Assembly: GCF_050016015.1 (NCBI RefSeq)
Contig: NZ_JBNHEQ010000178.1
Span: 1 to 64,000, forward strand
DNA length: 64,000 bases
Direction: 5' to 3'
Source of the DNA: Trichodesmium sp002260545
GTDB lineage: Bacteria; Cyanobacteriota; Cyanobacteriia; Cyanobacteriales; Microcoleaceae
Shown: one piece after another, positions 48,517 to 58,267 of the stretch
Layout: each line of letters begins with the position of its first letter
How positions within the stretch are numbered: the stretch's first letter is position 1
Position numbers and translations under genes: made by a program
The notes under the pieces: model-generated
The model's input: the letters and a program-made list of their open reading frames with translations, nothing else
Told to the model about the DNA's origin: nothing
Database searches by the model: none

Positions 48517-48690
48517 ATATAAGGAAATATCCTAGCACTTTTTTTCCCCTTGTAGAGCGACAGCTCGCGGCGCAGCCAAGGGGAGGCTAATAAAACGGAA
48601 TGTGGGATATAAGGAAATATCCTAACACTTTTTTTCCCCTTGTAGAGCGACAGCTCGCGGCGCAGCCAAGGGGAGACTAATAAAGCTGAA
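48517..48690 (+). repeat. Direct duplication of a repeat unit with GC-rich insert
   Basis: Two ~85-bp copies of ataaggaaatatcct...ttttccccttg[insert]aaggggag...ctaataaa. The 26-base insert tagagcgacagctcgcggcg-cagcca (48553-48578, 48643-48668) sits exactly in the loop of the CCCCTTG/AAGGGG stem, which is uninterrupted at 35357-35371. Confidence 0.75.
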
Positions 48691-48719
48691 TTATTTAATT
48701 AATAATTATTAATTATAAA

Positions 48720-48802
48720 ACTTACGCAAAGGTACTATATATAGCGCTCAAAACTATTACGGAATAGTTTTTTAACTCTATACATAGTACCTTTGCGTAA
48801 GT
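48720..48802. repeat. 83-bp hairpin element, ACTTACGCAAAGGTAC ends
   Basis: Sixteen-base perfect TIR acttacgcaaaggtac/gtacctttgcgtaagt around core caaaactattacggaatagt. The core matches 33790-33875. Confidence 0.8.
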
Positions 48803-49173
48803 CCTGAATTATTCGGTAAAAAATACTCCCAATACCTCCAATACTACATCTTCCTAAACTTTCCTCTCTGCCCACACCCTTACAGGGATAGGTTTTTAAG
48901 AAAGAGGTGAGTAATCACTTTTATTCAGTATAAAATTTCCACAGTCAATGTACTTTTTTATACAATAAATCCCTCAAAACTTCTCCCTCTCCCCACACTT
49001 CCCCTCCTGGGAGTGGTTAGGGGTGGGTCCCACACTCCCCACACTTCTTTGACATCAAAGGTAAAAAACCCCTTGTAAGCCCCCCACACCTCCCACACTC
49101 TCCACACTGCCGATCATAGATACCAAATGGGTTCTATAAAGAACTGGAACATCCCAAAATTTCAGATAATGGT

Positions 49174-49303
49174 GTTGCTGATTTTCGGTATGATTTGTAT
49201 TTGTTGACAATAATGCTTTGCATTGCTACCGCTAACGGTAAACTATTGAATGACAAATACTTGAGATTATTAAGTTTTTATTTTCATACCTTGATTCAGC
49301 AAC
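49174..49303. repeat. MITE-like element with GTTGCTGA ends
   Basis: 130 bp, left end gttgctgattttcggtatga, right end (inverted) gttgctgaatcaaggtatga. It lies 27 bases from the 3' end of the KamA-like gene. Confidence 0.6.
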
Positions 49304-49329
49304 GCTGGGTTGAAATAAGCTTTAAAAAT

Positions 49330-50670
49330 CTAGTGTTTCAATGACCTTCGGGTCAAAATTTCCTCAAGCTCACTCTCATAAAAGAACTTATCCTCCCCAA
49401 AAGCAGGTTTAAGATCGTTCAACCAAGTAGCATCTGCATCGAAACCAGCAAAAAACGGTCGCTTGCACCAGTCAGATTCGCGAGCTTGCCAAAATGACAA
49501 TACAAAAACCTTTTCTCCAGCAATTTCAGTAACACCATCAATAGCTACTTTTCCAGGCAACGCTGACATTACTGGACCTCTTACGGTTCTCGCCAAACCA
49601 GACACCTGTTGTATAGCTTCTCGATAAATTTCCCAACCCTGGACCAAGGGAATTTCAAAATAGTCTTTCGCACCTGTTTGTCGCTCTACAAACATATAGT
49701 AAGGAATACAACCCAAACTCACCTGCATTTGCCACATTTTCGCCCAAGTCTCTGCCGAATCATTGATGTGGCGTACTAATGGTGCTTGAGTGCGGATTTG
49801 CGCCCCTGTAGAGCGAATCCGTCGAATTGCTTCTTGAGCAACTGGGGTATCCAACTCCTTCCAATGTTCGTAGTGAGCCATTATCGCCAAATGCTTGCCC
49901 CGTTGGACTATCTTTTCAAACAAGCGCAACGTATTATCAGCATCTTCATCAGTGACATAACGATAAGGCCAGAAGGAAATAGATTTTGTCCCAATCCGAA
50001 TTGTTTGGATATGGTCAAACTCTGGTTCGAGTAAAGGTTCAATATACAGGGCCAGTTGCCATGCTTTCATGGTCATCGGGTCGCCCCCTGTTAGCAAGAC
50101 ATCACTGACTTCTTGATGTTGTTGCAGGTATTGTTGAAAGATTCCTGATTCACGGGTAGCAAATTTTAAGTCATCAAGTCCCACAAATTGAGGCCAGCGA
50201 AAGCAGAAAGTACAATAAGCATGGCAAGTTTGCCCTGCAGTCGGAAAAATTAAGACTGTTTCTTGATATTTATGCTGAATTCCAGGGACAGGTTCGCCAT
50301 TGAAGGTAGGAACATTATACTCTTTTTGTCCTGCCGGATGAGGATTGAGTCGCCGACGAATCTTGTTAGCTGCCTCTTTTAAAACAGCTTTAGGAGCATT
50401 TTCTGTTAAAAGCTGAACAATTTGATTACAGTCCTGTGAGTCTAGCATTTCTTGATGAGGGAAAGTCAGTCGGAAAATTGGATCGTCAGGAATATTATTC
50501 CAATCAATTAATTGTTCCACTATATAATTGTTAGTTCGGAAGGGTAAAACTTGGGCGACGGCTTTCATTCCTAGACGTTCTTGCTCGGAAAATTTACTCA
50601 ATTGAGCTATGGAGTCTATGTCTTTAGCTCCGTAAAAACGCATTTTTAACGATTTAATGTTGATCTGCAT
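49330..50670 (-). CDS. KamA-family radical SAM protein
   Basis: 446 residues. The radical SAM cluster motif CHAYCTFC (CxxxCxxC) lies near residue 150, with LLTGGDPMTM near 195 as the SAM-binding glycine stretch. Downstream are GTKSISFWPYR and HYEHWKELDTPVAQEAIRRI, as in lysine 2,3-aminomutase relatives. An N-terminal ~100-residue extension carries PDDPIFRLTFPHQEMLD, also typical. KamA enzymes use SAM and PLP to move amino groups; the substrate here is not known, and lysine is only the family name. Start at 50670 or the in-frame ATG at 50643. Confidence 0.85.
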   Translation of the reverse strand: MQINIKSLKMRFYGAKDIDSIAQLSKFSEQERLGMKAVAQVLPFRTNNYIVEQLIDWNNIPDDPIFRLTFPHQEMLDSQDCNQIVQLLTENAPKAVLKEAANKIRRRLNPHPAGQKEYNVPTFNGEPVPGIQHKYQETVLIFPTAGQTCHAYCTFCFRWPQFVGLDDLKFATRESGIFQQYLQQHQEVSDVLLTGGDPMTMKAWQLALYIEPLLEPEFDHIQTIRIGTKSISFWPYRYVTDEDADNTLRLFEKIVQRGKHLAIMAHYEHWKELDTPVAQEAIRRIRSTGAQIRTQAPLVRHINDSAETWAKMWQMQVSLGCIPYYMFVERQTGAKDYFEIPLVQGWEIYREAIQQVSGLARTVRGPVMSALPGKVAIDGVTEIAGEKVFVLSFWQARESDWCKRPFFAGFDADATWLNDLKPAFGEDKFFYESELEEILTRRSLKH

Positions 50671-50897
50671 AAATTTGGTCAGATTGTAAAATGATTATTC
50701 AGTATATATTAAATATTATTGCAACCGCAATTGGAGCTACACTTGTAGGTGTATTTATTTGTACAACCTATATCTAAATGGAGGAAACTTTTATTGAAGA
50801 TTTCCTAATATTATCTAAATCTACTAAAATTTAATCACAGCAGAAATTTTGATTTTGTATATAGATAATTTATGTTATATGTCTATAATTTCGGTTA

Positions 50898-51739
50898 TTG
50901 ACCCAACTCAGTCTTAATACCTTTGCTGACTATTTTAGATTAAACTCTGAACCTGACGACATTCTATCTTATTTTGGCTACGGGTATGAATCGCGATCGC
51001 TTACTTTACCCCAAACCCATCGCCAACTGGAACGGTTAGAGAGTTTAAAACAACGCTTAGAAGAGATTTTACCCTATGTCAGTTTAACTAGCGAAATGGC
51101 AAGGCGGGAGTTTTTGATTGGTCCTGTTTTGATGGAGTCAATTCACTACACCCAAGCTAAAATTAAGGTTGGGTATTCTTTAAAAGTTAGCGAACAGTTA
51201 AAAGGTGAATTAGATTATTTTCTCCAAACCCAAAGTCAGTTTTTAGTTATTGAGGCTAAAAATGCTGACTTACAAAGAGGTTTCACACAGCTTGCAGTAG
51301 AATTGATCGCTGTAAAGCAAGCAGAATTTGCTAGTTAGGGCTTGCTGAATAAATCTCACAGTATTGACAGATAAAGGTAAAAGCATTTTAGGTCTGGAAA
51401 AAGTGCAAGGTTTTCAGTCTAAAAAGCTTAAAAAGTTAGGATTTTAGGGTGACGCGAGGGAGAAAAATCAAGGAATAATTCTTCCGACAACCTCCTCTAA
51501 ATGCCCTATTCCTCCTGAGTCCTGAGTCCTGAGTCCTGAGTCCTACTCCTACCACTTATACTTTTTCAGCAAACCCTAGTTATTCTATGTTATATGGTGC
51601 AGTATCAATGGGCAATATTTGGCAATTTGCTGTTCTTGATACTGAAAAAAAACGAATTATACAAGATACAAATCTATATCGAGTTCCTACAGATTTGTTA
51701 GAGTTACTCCAGATTATTGTAGGAATTTTAGAAGCATAA
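50898..51739 (+). pseudogene. PDDEXK-nuclease-like gene split by a 241-bp MITE
   Basis: The first part (TTG start 50898, MTQLSLNTFADYF) runs to a TAG at 51336-51338 created by the insertion. The second part (51582-51739) reads SMLYGAVSMGNIWQFAVL and on to IVGILEA. Removing 51337-51577 and one copy of the flanking AGTT (51333-51336 and 51578-51581) rejoins the frame as ...EFAS-YSMLYGAV..., about 199 residues. The motif FLVIEAKNADLQRGFTQL is the E-x-K core of PD-(D/E)xK nucleases, as in cyanobacterial conserved hypotheticals. The truncated form (146 residues) keeps that core but loses the C-terminal strand region. Confidence 0.85.
51337..51577. mobile_element. 241-bp MITE with 4-bp target duplication
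   Basis: TIRs agggcttgctgaataaa (51337-51353) and its inverse ctttttcagcaaaccct (51561-51577), 15 of 17 bases matching, flanked by direct repeats AGTT. The interior has TGAGTCC heptads (51508-51543). No transposase, so it depends on an element elsewhere. Confidence 0.9.
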
Positions 51740-51899
51740 AAAAGGAATATCTGAAATGGGAGCAAGATATTCCTAGAACCTTTTATCCTACATAAACATA
51801 ATTATAGTGGACCACACACAATTTATTTACCTGAATATTTATCCACTTATAACTATTCAATTAGACATGATATTAGACTTGGGAAAATATGTACTTATA

Positions 51900-53267
51900 T
51901 TAATGCCTAGTATAAGCACGTTCAAACCTAATCTTGAACTTCTCAGCAACAACTGCTAACCCCACACTACATAGAGCAAAAGCAACAAGCAATAATTTAA
52001 TACCAAAATCTTCTGTTATTATCGCTACAGCAGCAAGAGCGATCGCCACTCCCACAAATATTTGCTTGAAACGAATAGCTGTTTTATGGGCGCGACTACA
52101 AGAACTACAAATTTGAGTATGTCGTGAGAAGCGATCTAAAGCTGGTGGTTCTTGATTAACTGGTAAGTTTTCTTGGTCTGGAAGTGACTTAGTGTTGTAA
52201 CCTAGATAATATGGTAAACATTCTCCGTATTTATCCAACCATTTACGATACTCAACTACTAATAGATCGGAAGTTTTCAACGGCAAATATAGAGAACTTA
52301 AACTTTGCCCTAACCTTTGTACTGCTGCCTGCTGACCAACTACTAGAGGTAAATCTTCTTCCAAAAACTTATCTCGATACCAATGTTCCATCCAGCGTGG
52401 TTGCCACTTAAGTTTCCAACTGGGAGAGTTAGTATAATTTCTGATGATAATTCGGCATTTTCCCTTTCCTGTAGGCAGTGAATAAAGTGCCGCTCCACCT
52501 ACCCGTTGTGATTTTTCTGAGGTAGTTGCACCTCTGTATGTAATTAAATTGGGGGCAATAAAATTAAGCTGCATCCAGTTTTGAGTCTGTTGTCTTGTTT
52601 TCCGATATCTGCCTCTAATTCCACGAGCAGAAGTTTCTATAACTTCCATTTCCAAAGGTTGAGCTTGTTGACGACTATTCAGAGTAGCTTCATGGCTAAT
52701 ATATAGGTGAGATGGATCGATAGCATTTTCAATAAAGTAGGTTTGATCGTAAGGTAGGTCGATCATATAGTCTGAACTAACGACTGTAGGGTTGTCTAAG
52801 TCTGCCACAGTGGGGATTAGTTTTTCATCAGCTACGTTTGCTTCCCCAGCCCACATCCAGACTATGCCTTGTTTTTCTGCTATAAGAAATGATTTTATGC
52901 AAGCTTTTGCCGGAATTTTCGCATCTGCTGGCAACTGGGGAATATGCAAACATTCTCCCTGACTGCCAAACTGCCAACCGTGGTACAAACATTCTATTTT
53001 GCCGTCAATTATTTGTCCTTCTGATAGTTTAGCTGCACGATGGGGGCAAAGGTCTGCAAGGCAAATTAGCTTACCATCTTTATTTCTGAACAAAACTAAG
53101 GGTTCATCATACAAGGAAAAACTGTAAGGACGTTTTGTGGGTAAGTCTTGAATAAATGTGACTGGATACCAACAATTTCTCCAATTAAATTCTTGGTCTG
53201 TTTCTGAAGTTAGTAAGGTATCAGTGGATGGCGATATTTCTTCTGGAATATTGGGTGCTATTGTCAT
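51900..53267 (-). CDS. Rieske non-heme iron oxygenase, PaO/TIC55-like
   Basis: 455 residues. A Rieske [2Fe-2S] centre is at residues ~70-95 (CPHR ... CLYHGWQF). The mononuclear iron motif is IDPSHLYISHE near residue 195. The PaO-type C-terminal CxxC is in CSSCSRAHK near 380, followed by two membrane helices (~398-440). This is the layout of pheophorbide a oxygenase, TIC55 and PTC52 relatives, which hydroxylate or oxygenate tetrapyrroles at membranes with ferredoxin electrons. The exact substrate is not inferable. It lies 159 bases downstream of the amylase gene on the same strand. Confidence 0.9.
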   Translation of the reverse strand: MTIAPNIPEEISPSTDTLLTSETDQEFNWRNCWYPVTFIQDLPTKRPYSFSLYDEPLVLFRNKDGKLICLADLCPHRAAKLSEGQIIDGKIECLYHGWQFGSQGECLHIPQLPADAKIPAKACIKSFLIAEKQGIVWMWAGEANVADEKLIPTVADLDNPTVVSSDYMIDLPYDQTYFIENAIDPSHLYISHEATLNSRQQAQPLEMEVIETSARGIRGRYRKTRQQTQNWMQLNFIAPNLITYRGATTSEKSQRVGGAALYSLPTGKGKCRIIIRNYTNSPSWKLKWQPRWMEHWYRDKFLEEDLPLVVGQQAAVQRLGQSLSSLYLPLKTSDLLVVEYRKWLDKYGECLPYYLGYNTKSLPDQENLPVNQEPPALDRFSRHTQICSSCSRAHKTAIRFKQIFVGVAIALAAVAIITEDFGIKLLLVAFALCSVGLAVVAEKFKIRFERAYTRH

Positions 53268-53426
53268 AATAATCCAATTTTTTGTTATGATATTTCTGAA
53301 TTAGTCTATCATGTTTGTTTGGTTTAATAAAGGGGGGGAGTTGATATAAATAATCCATAAAATAGCCCTCCCTTCTAAAATAAAAATCAACTATTTTGTC
53401 ATTATCAAGTTTGTGTTCAAGCAAGA

Positions 53427-54908
53427 TTAATTTTTGACCAAAATACAACCTTTTCTTGCAGGTAAATCTAACTCTAATTTACTAGCTTCATTTTCTCCTT
53501 GCCAAGATATATGACAACTACCATAAACAATTTTATTGGGTTGAGATTTCAGCTTACTAGCATTGACATTGAATTTTGCTGCTTCTATACCAATATTAAC
53601 ACCGACAATAAGTTCTTCATCCCCTAAAATACGAGCAAATACATAAACATTTCCCTCAGCAAACAAAACCTTATAACGACCAGTCCGCAAAGCAGAATAT
53701 TCATTTCGAATAGCAATTAACTGTTTATGATATTCCAGAACTTGATTATCCCATTCTTCATTATTAGGAAAACCACGACGAGAGTCAGGATCTAACTTCC
53801 CTGGTAAACCTACTTCATCACCATAATAAATACTTGGTGCGCCAGGAAAAGTCATCAATAATAAAGTAGCTAGCTCAACACTTGCTTGATCCCCTTGAGC
53901 AATACTCAAAACTCTAGCTGTATCGTGACTATCTAATAAATTGAGTTGAGTTAATTGAATTTCCCAAGGATAAAGTTGCAACAACTCCTGCATTTTCTGA
54001 CCGTATTCAACAGCAGATATCGCTGGATAAGCTTCATAGTCACGGCCTTTAACTTGCTCAATATCTACGCGATCGCCTGCGGTAAAAGCAATAGTCGGAC
54101 CAGTAAACAAATAATTCATCACGCCATCAAACTGAGTTCCATCTAACCATTGTACACAGTCACTCCAAACTTCACCCACAATATACGCTTCTGGGTTAAT
54201 AGCTTTGACGCGATCGCGAAACTCTTGCCAAAACCCAGGAGTCCTCACCTCAAACGGTACATCTAACCGCCAACCATCAATGCCAAATTCTAACCAATAT
54301 TCCCCAATTTCCATAATGTATTCTTTCACTTCTAGGTTATCGTGATTGAATACAGGTAAAGCACGGTTGCCTACCCAACCCACATAATTAGCAGGCAAAC
54401 TACCATCATAAGCAGACAGAGGCCAATCTTCTATTTTGAACCAATGTAACCAGGGAGAGTAAGGACCGTTTTCCAAGATGTCATTAAAGAAATAGAAACC
54501 ACGACTAGCGTGGTTGAAAACTCCGTCAAGAACTACTTTAATATTGCGATCGTGAGCAGCATCTATCAATACCCTTAAAGCTTCATTGCCTCCTAAAATT
54601 GGATCGACTCGATAATAGTCATGGGTATGATAGCGGTGGTTACAGGTTGATTGGAAAATTGGGGTGAAGTAAATGGCGGTGATACCAAGTTCCTGAAGAT
54701 AGTCAAGTTTTTCAATGACACCCCAGAGGTTCCCTCCTTTGTAACCTTGAATAGTGGGAGACTCATGCCAAGCTTCTAGGATGCTGGGATACCAACCTTT
54801 GTCTATTCCTTTTCTGGTTTGAGTCGGCGGTTGACCTTTAACAAAACGGTCTGGAAAAATTTGGTAAAATACGGCGTGTTTTACCCATTTTGGTGTTTGA
54901 ATTTGCAT
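53427..54908 (-). CDS. GH13 alpha-amylase family enzyme
   Basis: 493 residues. The (beta/alpha)8 barrel regions are LDGVFNH (region I, ~130), the nucleophile in GWRLDVPFE (region II, ~215), acid/base VGEVW (region III, ~245) and LDSHDTAR (region IV, ~335). FHHWF-type and NLWGVIEKLDYLQELG stretches resemble cyclomaltodextrinase/neopullulanase-type enzymes, and no signal peptide points to cytosolic maltodextrin breakdown. Catalytic triad intact. A HIP1 site lies inside (54070-54077). May be co-transcribed with the Rieske gene downstream. Confidence 0.9.
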   Translation of the reverse strand: MQIQTPKWVKHAVFYQIFPDRFVKGQPPTQTRKGIDKGWYPSILEAWHESPTIQGYKGGNLWGVIEKLDYLQELGITAIYFTPIFQSTCNHRYHTHDYYRVDPILGGNEALRVLIDAAHDRNIKVVLDGVFNHASRGFYFFNDILENGPYSPWLHWFKIEDWPLSAYDGSLPANYVGWVGNRALPVFNHDNLEVKEYIMEIGEYWLEFGIDGWRLDVPFEVRTPGFWQEFRDRVKAINPEAYIVGEVWSDCVQWLDGTQFDGVMNYLFTGPTIAFTAGDRVDIEQVKGRDYEAYPAISAVEYGQKMQELLQLYPWEIQLTQLNLLDSHDTARVLSIAQGDQASVELATLLLMTFPGAPSIYYGDEVGLPGKLDPDSRRGFPNNEEWDNQVLEYHKQLIAIRNEYSALRTGRYKVLFAEGNVYVFARILGDEELIVGVNIGIEAAKFNVNASKLKSQPNKIVYGSCHISWQGENEASKLELDLPARKGCILVKN

Positions 54909-55070
54909 AGATAAACTTTTGAGTTAAGTTATTCTACTCAAAGTTACCAGATATTGAACTTGTTGTAAAATTATGTAACAATATTATTTTTTTCCATATT
55001 TAAGCTTTCTAGAATGAATAATTATATAACTATCAATAAATAATTCAAAAAATCTGAGGGTTAAGTAATT

Positions 55071-55751
55071 ATGACATGGCTAAAACTGACAAAAAAAGCT
55101 CTACAATTAAAGGAGCAAAATAGTACGATAGAAGAAGTTAAAGTTGAATCTTATCCAAAGAACCCTACAGAAGATTGGATAGAAGAATTTCCTACAAGAT
55201 GGTTTGAGGGTGAAGATGCGCCAAAAACTATGATTATTTCTAATAATGAGTATGAGCCACAAAGTATTGAAAAGGGAGCAATTCAACTTAAGATATTATA
55301 CAGGCTAGAGGAGTTGTATCCAGATAGTGATGTATCTGAAAAGTTGAAAGAGTTGACTCAAAAATCTGGAGTAGATGTATCAGTATTAACTTTTTATAGC
55401 ACTCAACCTATAAGTAAAGAAAAATTAAAAGAGCCATCTACTAAGAAACAACTTGACAAAATTTGTAGTGCTTTAGATTGTAATATCGATACTCTGAAGA
55501 AAAGAGAAGTAGATTTACCTCTATTTAAGTTTGACATAGACTTTTATATCAAGAAAAAATATCAAAATGAAGCTCACTTTATTAAAGAGACAGGCACTTC
55601 AGCAGAATTTATAGAGATTCTGAGAAATGAGTACATAGACGTATCTTTTATTAGTGACGATAACAGTATTAGTGACGATAACAGCGAGAGGTATCATTCA
55701 TTTTGGCAATACAGAGATTTATGGTGTAGATATGTGGGATTTGGTTGTTAA
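55071..55751 (+). CDS. Protein with Cro/C1-like HTH repeats
   Basis: 226 residues. Residues ~95-145 (LKELTQKSGVDVSVLTFYST, then LDKICSALDCNIDTLKK) follow the pattern of a Cro/C1-type (XRE) helix-turn-helix plus the helix that usually ends ...ALGVSLEEL. A second similar stretch follows near 175. The N-terminal ~60 residues (KLTKKALQLKEQN) are unrecognised. The C-terminus includes a duplicated SISDDNS. Only 25 bases separate it from the next gene, so the two are probably co-transcribed. A regulator or sensor for the membrane protein downstream is inference. Confidence 0.65.
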   Translation: MTWLKLTKKALQLKEQNSTIEEVKVESYPKNPTEDWIEEFPTRWFEGEDAPKTMIISNNEYEPQSIEKGAIQLKILYRLEELYPDSDVSEKLKELTQKSGVDVSVLTFYSTQPISKEKLKEPSTKKQLDKICSALDCNIDTLKKREVDLPLFKFDIDFYIKKKYQNEAHFIKETGTSAEFIEILRNEYIDVSFISDDNSISDDNSERYHSFWQYRDLWCRYVGFGC

Positions 55752-55776
55752 TCAAAAATACCCCTGAATTAAGTAA

Positions 55777-57756
55777 ATGAATAAGTTTGACTCAAGGAAT
55801 ATTCGCAATATTACTTTTAAGGGTAGTATTCAAAATAAAGAATTTAGTAATGCATCAGCAGGACATAAAAACATCCATAAATTACTAATAACACTATGGG
55901 GAATATTGGTAGGTATTTTATCAAGTTTGATACCTCTAATTTATGGTTTTGTGGTCAGTCAAATTTTGAGAGAGTTACAAAAGATAGGTAATTTTAATAT
56001 AAATACAAAGGAAGCTATCTTAATGACTTCAATACCTTATCTTTTTTCCCTATATTATATAGTAATTAATGGTTTTAAAAAAGTTGGAATTTCTATAATT
56101 TTTATATTGACCGTTGTTCCCAATATATTCGGGTTTGTCAGTGAAAAAGGAACTAATATAACTAATATAATAATTCAATCGCTGCCATTTCTTGGATTTA
56201 GTATTACTCTAGCATATTTAGGCACAACAATTATTGCATTACTGATAACTACTGTATATACTACCAGTGGAACTTTAAGTCAATTTTTAACTTTAGCTAG
56301 TGTCATCTTTGCAGCTATATTTTTAACTAAGGATGAAAAAGTTTCACTAGAGAAAGTTGCCATAAGCATTTTAATAATAACTATAATTCTCACAGGTTAT
56401 ATTATTGGTAGAAAAGCTATCAGAGGTTCACCACAATTTGCATGGATAAAAAAAATAGCTATATTTTTATCTGCCACAGGTGGAACATCTTTTTACGGTG
56501 TTGATTTAACAGATGCTTGTTTTGATAATTCACATTTACCCCATACAGATTTTAGAAAAGCTATATTAACTGGCGCTAGTTTTAAAAATGTTACAGGATT
56601 AGAATTATCTAGACTGCAAGATACAATTTTAGAAGATCCTCATGTGAGAAAACTACTTACAAATCCAGAAGATGGCACTGGCAAAGATTATACTGGAGCA
56701 AATCTTAGTGGTGCTAACTTAAAAGGGGCTAATTTAGCAGAAGCTATTCTTATAGGAGCAAACTTAAACGGTGCAGACTTAACAGATGCTAATTTAGAAG
56801 GAGCAAATTTATCTAAAGCTCAAGTATTAGATGTAAATTTTTCCGGAGCTAGTCTAACAGAAACCTGTATAGAAGATTGGAGTATAAATAGTCGTACTTG
56901 CTTTGATAAAGTTGACTGTAAAAGAATTTATATAAAGCAAGGCAAACACGGTTTTTTAGAACCTAAACCAGACAGTGGAGAATTTAAAGATGGTGAATTT
57001 GAAAAATGGATAGATGAACTTCAAGAAACTGTAGATGTACTTTTACACGATTTTGATTTTGGTGGTTGGCAAGCTCTAGGTACTGCTCTAGATAAAACAG
57101 CAAATAAATATCAAGGAATCAATAAAAGTCGCTGGAAAATAGAGCAAAAAGATGAGAATGTAGTTCTCGCACAAATTGGTGTTTCACCAACCGCAGATAA
57201 ACCGGCAATTCATCAGAGCATTACAAATAATTATTATCATGAATTATTAATTCAAGGTCATAAACCTAATATATTATTAAACCCTTCAGAAAAGGTAGAA
57301 ATTATGGAAAACAAAAATGAAAATCCTACAGTAAGTGGCGATCTAATTAGTGGAGATAAAACCACATCTGGAGATGTTCATCTGAGTGATGTTACTCTCA
57401 CAAATTCAGGAAGTATGGCATTGGTAAACCTCAATGGTCAGATTAACAACACTATCCAACAACTTCAGGATATTAAAACAGAAAAAGGCGAAGATTTAGT
57501 AACTATTTTAACTGCCTTGCAAGAATCAATTAATGATGATTCTATACTTTCAGAAGCTCAAAAAAAGCAAGCTCTTGAAGCTGTAGAAACCATAGCAGAA
57601 GAAGCTAAAAAAACACCAGGAGAACGTATCCTAAAACTTTGTTCAATGGCTTTGAATGCTCTTAAAGGTTTAACAGCAGCAATGACAGACGCTAGCAAAC
57701 TAGCAACTACTCTCAAAAATTATCTACCAACTCTCACTACACTTCTTGGCTTATAA
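55777..57756 (+). CDS. Membrane protein with pentapeptide repeats and coiled C-terminus
   Basis: 659 residues. The N-terminal ~235 residues contain about six hydrophobic helices (LITLWGILVGILSSLIPLIY; FLTLASVIFAAIFLT). Pentapeptide repeats occupy ~245-370 (NLSGANLKGANLAEAILIGA), with a WSINSRTCFDKVDCKRIYIK end often seen after such repeats in cyanobacteria. A ~50-residue hydrophilic linker precedes a helical C-terminus (ILTALQESINDDSILSEAQK ... GERILKLCSMALNALKGLTA) similar to tails of effector-associated proteins. Pairs of an HTH protein and a membrane pentapeptide protein look like conflict or toxin-type modules. No enzyme motif is visible. Function unknown. Confidence 0.7.
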   Translation: MNKFDSRNIRNITFKGSIQNKEFSNASAGHKNIHKLLITLWGILVGILSSLIPLIYGFVVSQILRELQKIGNFNINTKEAILMTSIPYLFSLYYIVINGFKKVGISIIFILTVVPNIFGFVSEKGTNITNIIIQSLPFLGFSITLAYLGTTIIALLITTVYTTSGTLSQFLTLASVIFAAIFLTKDEKVSLEKVAISILIITIILTGYIIGRKAIRGSPQFAWIKKIAIFLSATGGTSFYGVDLTDACFDNSHLPHTDFRKAILTGASFKNVTGLELSRLQDTILEDPHVRKLLTNPEDGTGKDYTGANLSGANLKGANLAEAILIGANLNGADLTDANLEGANLSKAQVLDVNFSGASLTETCIEDWSINSRTCFDKVDCKRIYIKQGKHGFLEPKPDSGEFKDGEFEKWIDELQETVDVLLHDFDFGGWQALGTALDKTANKYQGINKSRWKIEQKDENVVLAQIGVSPTADKPAIHQSITNNYYHELLIQGHKPNILLNPSEKVEIMENKNENPTVSGDLISGDKTTSGDVHLSDVTLTNSGSMALVNLNGQINNTIQQLQDIKTEKGEDLVTILTALQESINDDSILSEAQKKQALEAVETIAEEAKKTPGERILKLCSMALNALKGLTAAMTDASKLATTLKNYLPTLTTLLGL

Positions 57757-58267
57757 AAATTTTAATTTTTAGTGGTATGTAGGATTTGTAAAAGAACATT
57801 GAAAAAGGTATAATATAAAGTCAGAGTAATTACTATTACCTAAGTCATTGCGACGGTCACTCCGTGGAAGGAAGCAATCTCAGGGCTGACGCGAGATTGC
57901 TTCCTATCGTCGCAATGACCATTGTTCATTGTTCAACCGGATTCTAATAGACCTAGGCGTGATAATCAAAAATAAAATCAATTATCCCGTAGAAATTATC
58001 AATTCTTTCCCCCTAATTCCTACTCCCTACTCCCTACTCCCTCTTTTCCACCACAGGTCTAATAAGGAAAAATTATTCTCAAGGAATTTCCAGCATCATA
58101 AATAATAAATGGTGGGGTATTTAACCTATTAAATATAAAGATAATCAGCGATCGCCAACCCATAACCAAAATTTAACCTGACTATATCTAAATATCTAAC
58201 CCCTTGCCAATGATCCCTAACCGTTGGACACTTAGAATGTGAATATTATTGGCAGTGAGGTTCAACC
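57757..58267. other. Gap with a 76-base hairpin
   Basis: Contains the hairpin at 57844-57919, a CTACTCC heptad tract (58020-58045) and a HIP1 site (58148). The glgC leader probably begins here; GAGG at 58257-58260 precedes its GTG start. Confidence 0.6.
57844..57919. repeat. Long hairpin with GTCATTGCGAC ends
   Basis: Outer arms gtcattgcgac/gtcgcaatgac and inner arms aggaagcaatctc/gagattgcttcct surround a short loop. It could act as a terminator for the gene pair upstream or be a REP-like unit. Confidence 0.7.

Larger units (their letters stand above)
47910..49329. other. 1.4-kb repeat-rich gap
   Basis: Contains palindrome units (48121-48165), a GGGAATA-type heptad tract (48300-48330), two R1-like half units each with a GC-rich insert (48517-48690), the hairpin at 48720-48802 and a TIR element (49174-49303). 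No gene. Confidence 0.6.
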
